A program made the position numbers and the translations under genes. This document shows positions 1 through 9,766 of a stretch of 64,000 nucleotides of DNA, piece by piece. The notes below the pieces were generated by a model. That model ran no database searches, was not told the origin of the DNA, and saw only the letters and a list, made by a program, of their open reading frames with translations. Every line of letters begins with the position of its first letter. Position 1 is the stretch's first letter. The DNA is from Coptis chinensis (taxonomy: Eukaryota > Streptophyta > Magnoliopsida > Ranunculales > Ranunculaceae): NCBI GenBank assembly GCA_015680905.1, contig CM027385.1, forward strand, positions 77,335,501-77,399,500. Direction: 5' to 3'.

Positions 1-58
1 AGATGATTCATATCTCATTGCTTTGCACAATATTAATATTTTTTAGAATAATTTAAAA

Positions 59-108
59 TAACGGCACCCGTTCGTAGATTTAACCCGTCATACGAACGGT
101 TGTCGTTA
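59..108. repeat. Subterminal-type inverted repeat
   Basis: Two 18-bp arms (59-76 and 91-108) pair with few mismatches around a 14-base loop; they are built on ACGGCACCCGTTCGTA and its near complement. The style resembles the GACAC-rich hairpins near the CACTA right end, which suggests that position 1 is close to the left end of that element. Confidence 0.5.
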
Positions 109-1869
109 TATTAACTCTTCAAATCACTCTCAACATCTTCATAACATTTGATTGATGCTCAAATTGCTATCTTCAACAAATCACTCTCTTTATCAAATCT
201 ATAATCTCTTCAGGTAATTTCAATTATTTGATTTCAACTGTCCTAGTTAAGCGATTTGGTTTAATTTTTGATATTTTTTAATCTGTCAATGATTAATTCA
301 TATAATCTTCAAACATGTAATCAGATTCGAAATTATTTAAACAGAGTAGTATTGTAATTAGATTAGAAATTAGTGATTCATTGATTTGTCAGTTCGTTTT
401 AATGAAACCTAGATGCATAGTTAAAAGTTTAGAAATTAAAAATTACCAAATTCAACATTGTGATGCTATTGTTGAGTATTATTTGTTAGGTAATCATGTT
501 GTGTAATGATGTAATGCTATTGATGATGTTTAGTGGTGGATTTTTTTTTTGTTTGGTGTCTTGACATAGGAGCTTTGGGGAATATCTATTTTAAATAATA
601 AAAAAATTAAGTAAAAGTTTTGTGTTTGGTAATTTGTAATCTGTTGATTTTAATAGCGAGAATTATCTTTATCATACTCCATCAATAGATGCATTTGTAT
701 TTCTTTGTAAAGTTGGAGTATTTTTTTGATAAATTGCCTTAGTAATGTGGGAGTTGATAAGGATCACTCCCCCTGTATTTGGTAGCTTTAGAAAGGCAGT
801 AGATGACTTGTGATACAAATCGTTTCTTTTAGTATGAAGGTGTGGCTCCTAATTCATGTAGGCTTTCAGGGTTTTTGAATGTCTAGCACAGTTACCTTGA
901 TGTTTTATTTGTTGATATAATCATGAGTTCTTTGTCCTTCAACACAGACGCTTAGCTATTACAATTCTATACTTATATTTGGTTTACAATGTTGCAGCAC
1001 AATACAGAGCCTGGGTTGTTGATCTTCTTGTGGAGGTTTGTTTCATGTCCTTACTAACCCATAATTATCATTTTTGCGACTATTGTGACTGATTAATTAT
1101 CTAATGGAGTACAGGTTGGCAAAGTGTTCTATCTCACTTTTTCTTTAGTCCCATATCATTGTGTGGTATCTAAGTGATTTTTTTTTGTTTTCTTTAGGAT
1201 ATGGCAGACCTTCAGATGATAGAGGTATACTTTAATCATTTATTCTATGTAAGTTTCATTGAATATGCTAGTTTCATTGAATTTGTGTGCTTGATGGAAG
1301 AATTAAAAAAAGTTAGATACAGGTATTGTGTTTACCTGTGCTCATTGATATTGTGCTTGATACTGTTATCCCTTTATATTAGTTCCTTTATCTAAATTTA
1401 CTTCTGTTTGTAAATGCTATAAACGTTGGTGGCATGGTGTTGAAATCATGAATTATATACATTTAGATATCGTTTAAAATTACATATCGTTTAAAAATTG
1501 CATGTCTCTTGGATGCACAGGAAAATGATGTATGTGGGACTTTGTTACAAGCAACGAAGTGACCTATATTAGAAACATGATTGAACCATTTTTAATAAGA
1601 TGAGGTAGATAAGACGAAGTATCTGACAATACTCTCACTACTTGACCATAAACGACTGTGTTACTGGTTGGTCAAGGGAGAATATGCAATAGGGGTGGTG
1701 GAGGTCAAGGTGTTGCAGCAGTTGGGTTTGACATGTAGTAAATGGCTAATCAGTAATTGGTGGCTGATTTTAAGGTGCATCATATGATACATGTCACTTG
1801 GTGATCTAGGATAATTTGTGGATGTCACTTGACATGTAGAGTATACTGTATAGGATAGAATCTTTGTGG
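109..1869. other. CACTA interior without a recognisable gene
   Basis: This stretch is AT-rich, with scattered intron-like boundaries (for example an acceptor before 1201 and a donor at 1226) but no exon that I could assign to a family. The open frame at 1201-1395 has no recognisable domain. It may be the leader or further captured sequence. Confidence 0.4.
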
Positions 1870-2148
1870 ATCTACCAGTTGAGGTATGGTCATTGGCGAG
1901 GCCTTCAAGCAGGAAGTGATTCAAAGCCAACATAGTTACCTATGGAGGTTCTTTCTGTTTACTCAAGTCCTTTATGTTTGGGATTCTTGCACTTTTATCA
2001 AGGTTCATGTATTATTTTATTTCAAATCTAGGTTTGCAAGATTGTCAAGGGGCAGAGATATTTTAAAATGTTGAATGAGAAGCAGGTGACTGCCATGTTA
2101 AGAGCATCTTGTCAGCGTCTTAAGCTAAGGGAGGACAATATCGAAACG
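1870..2148 (+). pseudogene. AGO: Argonaute gene fragment (PAZ/linker-2 exons)
   Basis: Two exons with an intact intron between them. The first (about 1870-1947) reads HWRGLQAGSDSKPT, then a TAG stop at 1933-1935, then LPME; Argonautes have Tyr where the stop is. The intron runs 1948-2031 (GT...AG). The second exon (2032-2148) reads [18 protein letters not shown] followed by [11 protein letters not shown] and ends at a GT donor. This is the end of the PAZ domain and the start of linker 2; the variant VTALLRATCQR-like wording resembles the AGO5/MEL1 clade. MID and PIWI are absent, so no slicer activity is possible. The retained intron shows capture of genomic DNA, not of mRNA. Confidence 0.82.
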
Positions 2149-2894
2149 GTACGTACACATTGTGTTTGCTCCTCACTGGAGTCTGCGGCTTGGTCCTATT
2201 GTTCACTTGCTTCGACGATGGTGTGGTGATCCCAATTCATTACTTGTTCTGGAGGTATGATATATCAGTCACCAATTCTCAATGTCGTGGCCCTGGTCTA
2301 ATGAAGTTTTGTAGAAGCTTTTCCTTTTTCATTTTAGATGTAGCTATTTTCTTTATACACTATAAAATCCTATGACTTCAATTGTCAACACTGTTAAATT
2401 TTGATATGCAACTTGCAGCAAGAAGTCGATACTGATCTAGCTTTACTGGCTTTCATACTAGTGTTGCTAAAGGTTCTTCAATGTTCATTTCTTTCTGGAA
2501 TTAAGTAAGATCTCATACTATCAATCAATCTAATTAAAATGGATGCATTCAGAGTTTTTGAGATACTTTGAAGTTGATACATTTGCTGATGTTGATCGGT
2601 TTAAAGTTTAAACTTAAATTTATTGCCTGAGTTGGGTGAACAATAATCATTAGAAGCACCAATAGTCCGCGGCAATAGAAATCGATGTCCTGTCCCGGGT
2701 GTCCTTTACAATACAAATACATTGGAGAGCTTTCGTGCCCTTGATAAATAGAGTTTGTTGAATTCATAAGCAAATAAGGTATTTTTCAAGTTTCCTTGTA
2801 ATCAAAATAACGGTGATTGTTTGGCGAGCCACATGTTTAGAAATTCTTACGTCTATAGTCTTCTTAAGTCTTACCAACATTCACCGATTTTCAG
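2149..2894. other. Sequence between the AGO and ATG7 fragments
   Basis: No exon of a known family was recognised. It probably consists of intron or flanking sequence brought in with the captured fragments. Confidence 0.4.
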
Positions 2895-4350
2895 ATTTGG
2901 GAGGACATCCGCTCGGTAGAGCCGTGGAGGATAGTTCTTTACTTTCAAGGTTCCTTCTAATTTCTTTTGCTGATTTGAAAAAGTGGAGCTTTAACTACCG
3001 GTTTATGCTCCCTCGCTCTCGAAGGTTGATCCTCCAAAGAACCTTGATTGATTTGAGGCCGCCTTGATCCTCTACTTCAATCTAGAAGAGGTACCGAGAA
3101 TTAAATTTTATATATTTGAGTACCGGTAAATATAAATGTTTAGATATGTTCTTTTGTTAATTGGTATTGGTTCCGATGAGAAATGGTTTATTTTGAGTAA
3201 TAGACCGAGTCCCTCATCGGTTGCTTGTAACGAATGACGAACTTCAAAGCTTAACAAAGAGTCAATGGAGAGTGTGCAACTTATGAGTTGTTTTTAAACG
3301 CATTCTTTTTTAATCAATTTTTCTGTCTTAGTAATACAGAGAGCTGACTTCTTTTTGTGCTTTGTTTTCCTTCTACTTTCTTTATCGCTTAAACCTTTCC
3401 AGATGTGCCATTCTTTCTGGTTAGTCTAACAGAATCACTTGCTACCATTAGCCCACTAAGAGACTGGGAGGCCTGCCAAGGTGACCATACAAAGGTTTGT
3501 TCATGCATCTATCAGTATGCCTGAAATGTTTTTTGTAGTAATGAAGCAATCTAGCAAAATTATTTTGAATACATTACCTGAATTCTACAAATCCATTTAT
3601 TGTATTTGTAATGCGTGTTTGGGGTTAATATCAAACTAACAAGGCGTTCGTTTTACTAAAACATATTGTACTTTGTATGTCAGATTTTGTTTGGGTTTTA
3701 TGATCCTTGCCATCTTCCTAACTATCCGGGTTGGCCTCTATGCAACTTGCTCGCACTTATTTGTTCAAGATGGAAACTGGAGAAGGTTCACTTTCTATGC
3801 TATCGAGAAAGATATGGTTGGGTAGATATGAAGTTATCCCTTGTTGGTGAAGCGTTGGTTTCAGTTTCTTAAGGTAGAGCGACAAAAGATGGGTAAAGGC
3901 TCTATTTTTCATAATTTCTTTGTTTAGGGTGGAGTGATGCTCAATCTATACCAAATGCTGTGGGATGGGAGCAAAACTCCAGGTGCATCACACTTGCCAG
4001 CCCTATGGACCCAACAAGGTATATGGTTGGTGTAATTGCTTTATCAATGTCTTTTGCTTTTGATTTCCTGTTATATGCTTCTAACTGAGGTTGTTCACAG
4101 GTTGGCTATATCTACAGCTGATTTGAATCTAAAACTCATGAGGTGGCGTGCTTTGCCATCTCTCAACCTAAATGTTGTCCTCCATCAAGTGTCTTCTTTT
4201 AGTTGCTGGTATACTTGGCTGCCAGGTTACTTGTATGCTCATGGTGAGTGTTTATAATTACCTATTGAGTTGTTCTCAAGTGTGTTTTGTTTTGTTGGTT
4301 GATGAAAGTAATGTTAATCTGCAGGCTTGGGGTGTGCGGAAAATCACACT
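2895..4350 (+). pseudogene. ATG7: ATG7 (autophagy E1-like enzyme) gene fragment, five to six exons
   Basis: ATG7 is the E1-like enzyme that activates ATG8 and ATG12. Recognisable exons are: 2895-about 3090 (IWEDIRS, then after a frameshift [20 protein letters not shown]); about 3400-3495 (DVPFFLVSLTES, LRDWEACQGDHTK); 3684-3870 ([33 protein letters not shown], then TAA); about 3929-4019 (AVGWEQNSRCITLASPMDPT); 4101-4242 ([20 protein letters not shown], then a frameshift, [17 protein letters not shown]); and 4324-about 4350 (AWGVRKITL). GT...AG introns are retained. It is dead: it has frameshifts and a stop, the nucleotide-binding LLLGAGTLG-type loop reads LLLVAGILG, and the homology ends abruptly after KITL, before the catalytic cysteine region. 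The order and spacing match a captured genomic segment. Confidence 0.88.
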
Positions 4351-4587
4351 ATACACTTATACCGTGTATCATATATTCAGCGGACACACATTCCAATAGA
4401 TTCTCTGAACGACGATGTGGGTTTATTTTGTTTTTGTCCAAGTATAAGTATCACCAGTTCAACACACTTTGCCGACCAAAACCAAAAAACACGCTTGCAA
4501 CTGTGCAAGAACAGACTTTCGATTAGGAATTAAAATTGTTTACAAGTAGGGTTTCTGATCATATTCTTCTCTGTAATAACCTATTCA

Positions 4588-4695
4588 GGGTACCTTATAC
4601 CAAAATGATGGAAAGTGTTACCCCTCTTTAGGAACATTCACCACATCCCAGACATCTTTCCAGATCCCAAGAAGTTTGATCCTTCAAGATTTGAG
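4588..4695 (+). pseudogene. CYP707A: CYP707A-type cytochrome P450 exon fragment
   Basis: A single exon bounded by ...TTCAG and a GT donor at 4696 reads GYLIPK, TGA stop (4606-4608), WKVLPLFRNIHH, IPDIFPDPKKFDPSRFE. This is the region before the heme-binding loop in P450s of the CYP85 clan, and the wording fits the ABA 8'-hydroxylases (CYP707A). The stop replaces a conserved glycine codon (GGA to TGA). The heme-binding cysteine exon is not present. It lies 240 bp after the ATG7 piece on the same strand. Confidence 0.8.
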
Positions 4696-5559
4696 GTAAA
4701 AACAATTTATTTAAGCCAATTAAACAAGATGAACAGATGCGTCGAGTGTCGAAGTAGCGCCGTAGGCGCATCAACGCCTTGCAGGCTGTAGGCACGGGCA
4801 TACCCTAGTTGCTAATACTTCACAGTTAATACTTATGATCGGCTAGGTGCTGACCTCAATATGCTGAAATACTAATAATTATTCTGTTGTTATTGCTGCT
4901 TATTATTTGTAATGCTAACTGCCTAAATGTTCAAGTGCCATATATGTTTATATCGTTGTTTTAGCGGAAGAATCCAGATATTGAAAGTAGTTTTCTCATT
5001 TGGTTTCCATGATTGGTGGTGAATTTTAAGTTTGTGTTTAAAATGCCTTTTCTCCTACTGTTTATTTTTGTTTCAATGTGGTGACGTTCTTTGAGTATCT
5101 TGCTGATGCGCGATTTTGTTCTCATACGAGGTCGTTGGTTAATTATGGACAATTTTTTGAATTGGAGAAGTAGCTGGTTGAATTTGAATTATGGTGTTTG
5201 GTTATGTAGTTTCGGCTTCTGGTTATTTTAAGAATGATTATAAAGAGACATGCTGAAAAGGTTTATCTGGTTTTCTTCAATGCATTGTGATAAATATGTT
5301 CCTAAAAACAGTAATATTTTGTCTTTTGGGCTTGTTAAGTGGTTGTGGGAGCATGGACCCATTATTCAATTTGTATAGTTTATTTCTTTTTTTATGGAAG
5401 GTATATTTGGGTATGGCTGTGTTTCTAAAGAGAGTTTGGGCTAGGGAAGAATGGATCCAATTACTCTTTACTGGGTTGGCTTTTTTTGGCCATGATTCAT
5501 TAGATTTTGGGCTAGGGACTTTTTTGGTTCCGATTCGGCCTTTTTTTTAAAAAAAAATG
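4696..5559. other. CACTA 3' interior, no gene recognised
   Basis: An 87-codon open frame at 5287-5550 is rich in Phe and Leu and has no recognisable domain; its reading is typical of T-rich non-coding DNA. Nothing else was seen. Confidence 0.4.
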
Positions 5560-5701
5560 AAAAAATGAAAAACGACACATGTCCAGTGTCGTAGAAAAAA
5601 AACGACTGCAAAAAAAAAAGTCACCATACGACACCCAAAAGTGTCTTTTGTTGAAAAACAACGCATCTATCACGTCTTTTTTCAACAGATCTGGTGTAGT
5701 G
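5560..5701 (+). repeat. CACTA right terminal region with subterminal inverted motifs
   Basis: It contains ACGACACATG...GTGTCGT, GACACCC...GTGTC and TTGTTGAAAAACAA motifs, and ends in the CACTA terminus GGTGTAGTG at 5701. Such arrays are transposase-binding sites in known CACTA elements; that role here is inferred. Confidence 0.6.
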
Positions 5702-6407
5702 AGGGTGATGAGTGGAAGAAAAAACCTGATATATCAAATTTATCAAGTGTAGTTCAGGTCACATCTATTAGCTTATATTAGCTTTTTTGGAAAATATGTG
5801 AATAACTTTTTAGCTTAGCTACTTTATGACTTGATGTAACAATTAGTTATGTTAGTGTTTGACATTGTTCGTTCAATTATTACCTTAATGAAATCAGATT
5901 CTTCACAGAAATTTATTTGTGTTGGCTTGCTTTTGTTGATTGGTGTTAATGTTTATGAACATGAAAGGGAATGTGGTTGCTTGGGGAGTGGTTTGTATTT
6001 GCAGGTTGCCAACTTCTCATAATAAAGTGAACAATGCAAGCACAATTGAAAATAAAAAATAAAAAATGACAAACTATGTCAGTTAAATAAAGAGATGAGA
6101 TAAAAGGTTGTGCATATTATATCGGTTTTAATGAAAACATCTCATATTCCTTCTATACTAATTGGTTTCAACCACAATTCATCTCGATTTTCTTCTATAT
6201 AATCTCGGGTTCATTTAGAAAACAGAGATAATAGATTTAGCTAAGATGTCAGACTTATGAGATAATTTAGTAGTTTATTATCTCGATTTTAGATGACTCT
6301 ATTATCTTGGTGGATGTTATCTCGGTTTTTTGTGTATTAGAAAACCGAGGTAAAAACTCTAATATCTCACCTTTTAGCTGTGCTTATAAACCGTTTTTTT
6401 AGTAGTG
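5702..6407 (+). mobile_element. Right end of a second CACTA-like element
   Basis: The sequence ends in AAACCGTTTTTTTAGTAGTG at 6407, whose complement CACTACTAAAAAAACGG is a CACTA-type terminus. Before it lie repeated motifs of ATCTCGGTTTT and its complement (6120-6370), which differ from those of the element ending at 5701. No matching left end was found between 5702 and 6407, so the left end is either upstream of the window or lost. Confidence 0.5.
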
Positions 6408-6834
6408 CTAATGCCCAATTTGCAATATCATTGATCAATGTACATGCCCACTAACTCATATGTCTAGGGCTGAACCCTAGCCACATGGCTTGCCACTTAC
6501 GTACATTAATTTATGTCCAGATTCGTTTCTTATCAAAGAGATAATCATAAATTAAGAGTCATGTTCAATTACAATTACTTGTGCTACAAGAAATCTCTAT
6601 TCTACACATATAAATACCAAACTATTTTTCACAAAGAACTACGTTCTTGAGACTTGATCCCATCGATAATTTGGGCAACCAAAAGATACAATCTCATCAT
6701 TCACTCGATCACCATCAGTTTTCTCAATACTTTTCTATATTATATATTTATATATTTCGTCACCACTTAGTGTTTTGATCATATTTGGTCGAAACAGCTA
6801 TGTTATCTAAGCTAGCTTAGAAAGCAATGAATGA
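6408..6834. other. Intergenic, nothing recognised
   Basis: AT-rich sequence with no open frame or motif that I can assign. Confidence 0.5.
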
Positions 6835-7468
6835 GCCATAGTCAATTTGGACTAGAGTTTTGTCTAGTACATATGGCAAAAGCTGGATTGATAAAAAAGA
6901 AGAACCATTGGTAATGGGATGGATACTAATGTGATGAATGAACCTTGGCTAGTTTGTAATGGGCAATCTTGCTCCATTGAGGACCTGGGTTATGGCAGTA
7001 ATGCACTTAAGGGATGGAAGGTCAAGAATCTATTTACTGGTAATGGTGAGAGGTGGGATGATGATCTTATCAATAGCCACCTCCCACCTACCATAAGTAA
7101 ATTGGTTCTAGAAATCCAGATTAGGCCATTGAATGCAAAGGCTGATAAAATCATGTGGATGTGCATATAGCAAAGGTGGGAGTTTGTCTGTTAAATCAAC
7201 ATACAACTTTCTTGTCAAGATAATTGGGCTATTCAGTCATCCAGCTTCAATACAAGGACTATTAAGAAGCTTTGGAAGACTAAACTACCTGCTAACAGCC
7301 TAACACATGTGTTCTTATATGGAAAACATACATGATGTTTAATTTGGGTTTTGCTGCTGGAGATAGCCTAGACAGAAGAAATATGATGGGGGATTTCTCA
7401 TGCCCATGTTGTCACAAAGGTATATAATAGCCTATGCACCTTTTCTTTGAATGTGAATGGGCAAGGAG
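6835..7468 (+). pseudogene. LINE 1, left part (RT C-terminal and zf-RVT region)
   Basis: Frames across 6835-7468 read like the C-terminal part of a plant L1-type reverse transcriptase polyprotein: SLWTRVLSSTYGKSW, WDDDLINSHLPP (6919-7170), then KLWKTKLPA and CPCCHK...HLFFECEWARS, the zf-RVT zinc-finger motif. The frame is broken by several shifts and stops. The homology stops exactly at the hAT target duplication (7461-7468) and resumes at 50894-50902 with the same protein. Confidence 0.75.
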
Positions 7469-7730
7469 TAGAGGTGTGCATAAAACTGGCCAAACCGACT
7501 GAACTGAACCGAACCAAACCGGTTGGTTTTGGGTCGGTTATGTTTATTAGTCGGTTCGATTCAGGTCAATATATGTGAAAACCGATAAGGTCGGTTCGAT
7601 CATCAGTTTAGTCCCAAACCCGACCCGAACCGACATGCCATATATAATATATACTAAAATATACATATTTAATTTAAAAATATGTGAAAATCGGTCAGTT
7701 TGGGTCAGTTAATATCAGTTAAACTGTAAC

Positions 7731-7802
7731 TGTCACACCCCAAATTTCCAGAATATTGAATATCATTGTTTTAAATATTGTCTGAAAATTTGGGGTGTGA
7801 CA
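7731..7802. repeat. Head-to-head pair of LTR ends (palindrome)
   Basis: TGTCACACCCCAAATTT opens the segment and its complement AAATTTGGGGTGTGACA closes it, with arms of over 20 bp. Only 72 bp long, it is followed at once by a PBS on the plus strand. Each half therefore reads as an LTR 3' end, one on each strand. Confidence 0.55.
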
Positions 7803-7805
7803 ATT

Positions 7806-7817
7806 TGGTATCAGAGC
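7806..7817 (+). other. Primer binding site, initiator tRNA-Met type
   Basis: TGGTATCAGAGC matches the usual plant retrotransposon PBS, complementary to the 3' end of initiator tRNA-Met. It sits 3 bases after an LTR 3' end (GGGTGTGACA), the correct spacing for minus-strand DNA priming. Confidence 0.8.
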
Positions 7818-8286
7818 TTAGGTTAGCCTAGAATTAGAATGTCTAGGTGATCCTCGGATTGTGGTAATGAGTAGTATGAGTGCTTATTTGTGGTGTTGAA
7901 CTTCCTTGTTGGTTTCATGTTTGTTTTGTTTTGGACTTTGGTCTCATCCTTTTTGTAAATGGTGGTGTTTCTCATCATGTGAGTTGTGTTTATATATTTC
8001 TACATGTAAGAATACATTATATTGTATACGTGTATTCCTTTTAAGGTGTGTATACTTGAGTATACACATATATCTCATTTATGATATTTGTTTATCATGA
8101 CATTTTGGTGCAAGTTGTAAATGAAGTGTAATTAATCTTGCTGGCATGTTTTAGATTATCACATAAAGTTCAGTCGTTGAGATATGATCAGTTAACTTAG
8201 AAAAATTATTGTTGGGCATATGTTTGTTTGGTTAATCTATTTTTTTCCTAGAATCTCGGGACGAGATTCCTTTAAGGTGTGTATAT
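7818..8286 (+). other. Remnant internal region of the gypsy element
   Basis: Only a 5' leader-like stretch and the 3' end remain; gag and pol are deleted. At 8253-8276 the CTCGGGACGAGATTCCTTTA segment and purine tract precede the LTR, the arrangement seen at the 3' end of Tekay/Del elements. The open frame at 7906-8100 has no recognisable product. Confidence 0.55.
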
Positions 8287-9766
8287 TATAACAACCCCAA
8301 TTTTTAAACAACATAGATTACATTAATTGAATTGAAAATAATTATTATATTATGAAGTCTAGCTTGTTCTAGAATTTGTTTTGTTGTTGTTGATTTTTCA
8401 AAATTGTTTTTACTTGAATTGTTTGTTAGAACTTGTGTGGGTATTTTAGAATCATTGTTGGGTTTGAAAACATTGTTAAAATGTACCCATTCATATAGGT
8501 ATGGACCTTGGGTGTTTTTAGACCCATTTGAGGCCCATAGGTTAACTTAAACAGACTTAAAACATTGAGTAAATAAGACCTGCGAATTTCCTCTGTAAAA
8601 AATCTCATTATTCAAAAACAAAACCCTAACCTCCATTAAAAAGAATGTTTTTGATTGAAAGAAATAAAAAGAAGGGGAAGAAAAAGAAAAGGGATTGGAG
8701 AAAAGGAAGCATATATAGATATTCTTTTACAAATTCAATTTCGGGTAAGTAGTCTAAACCTTATTTTCATATAATTGATTTATTACTATGGTTTAAATTA
8801 GTTGCGTATTTAATTCTCTATAATGATATAGAACTTTGAGATCGAAATTATTTGTTTAATCAGAGACTTTCAGTATATTGAGTTACTGGCACCAAAAGTT
8901 TAGCTTTGATATATAGGTATTGTTGTGTTCAGGAGTATTTGTATACAGTAGTGAGTAAACCATGTGTTTATTGATTGATTGGTAGTATTATATAGGTTTG
9001 CAACTATTTTGAATGATGTGAAGTCATTGGATTCATGTTATCGGGTTTTGATTTTCAGAATTTCAGAACTGTTCTTAGTAATTTAAGCATAGAAAATTTG
9101 TTTTTGATTTTTTTGATGCGAATCTAATGGCTGTCTACTGTAGACATGCATATCTATAACTTTGGTGTTTTGTAAAATTTCATATCTAGTCGTTTTGCAT
9201 ACTGAAATTTAAGTTGAAGTCTGACGCAGAAACTGGAACTGAAACTGAGCAGTCTGCAGTAATAAAATCATAGAAAATAAGATATTTACTCTTTTGTGTT
9301 GATTCAAAAACCATTAGAATCTAGACTTACAGAGGTACAACCTCATACTTTGACCAGAGTTCATACTCGTGTTTAAGATTATGAAAACTGACTTCAATAT
9401 ATGATAACTGTTTGTGCACATATTCTAGATATGTTGCATTGTAGGAAGTGTATATGACACTATACTTTGTAGATTTGTGGAAACCAAAACCTAATAAAAT
9501 CTTAGAGAGTCGTTTATCGAACGCAGTGAGCCTCACTTAATTTGGATGAGTTACAGAAAAGATATGACCTCGACAATTCTAGTGCGTCAGAAATTCTATT
9601 CGTCAGAAAACAATTTTCTGCATAAGGTTTAATCACAAATTGCATAAAGCTAGAGGGAGAGTTAAAGTTTTTGTAAAACATGAAAAGGTGAGTTTTATAA
9701 GTCTTCTTTCTAACTCAATTGGCCTCGTCATATTCCAAGGTCAATGGACGTAGATATGATGTCTGG
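8287..9766 (+). repeat. LTR arm, left (plus orientation)
   Basis: It begins TATAACAACCCC after a purine-rich tract, as an LTR should. It matches the complement of 49247-50719 along its whole length with scattered differences. The match stops at GTCTGG (9761-9766), where an unrelated antisense-gene fragment begins, so the LTR is truncated at its 3' side. Confidence 0.8.

Larger units (their letters stand above)
1..5701 (+). mobile_element. CACTA (En/Spm-type) transposon carrying host gene fragments, 3' part
   Basis: The right end reads ...CTGGTGTAGTG at 5701, the complement of the CACTACACCAG terminus typical of CACTA transposons. Upstream of it (5560-5690) are short inverted motifs around CGACAC/GTGTCG, as expected of subterminal repeats. 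A similar hairpin lies at 59-108. No transposase was recognised. Three plant gene fragments, all on the plus strand (Argonaute, ATG7, CYP707A), lie inside, so this looks like a Pack-CACTA element. The left terminus is outside the window. If the call is right, the 3 bases after 5701 (AGG) should be the target duplication and recur before the missing left end. Confidence 0.65.

Noticed and set aside
5287-5550. 87-codon membrane-protein-like frame
   Set aside because: Hydrophobic reading of T-rich DNA inside a transposon end, no homologue recognised.
7469-7730. Helitron end
   Set aside because: The element has inverted termini and an 8-bp duplication, which Helitrons lack; both fit hAT.
8426-8608. 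60-codon frame present in both LTR arms (also 50398-50580)
   Set aside because: It is duplicated only because the arms are the same LTR; no domain, AT-rich.
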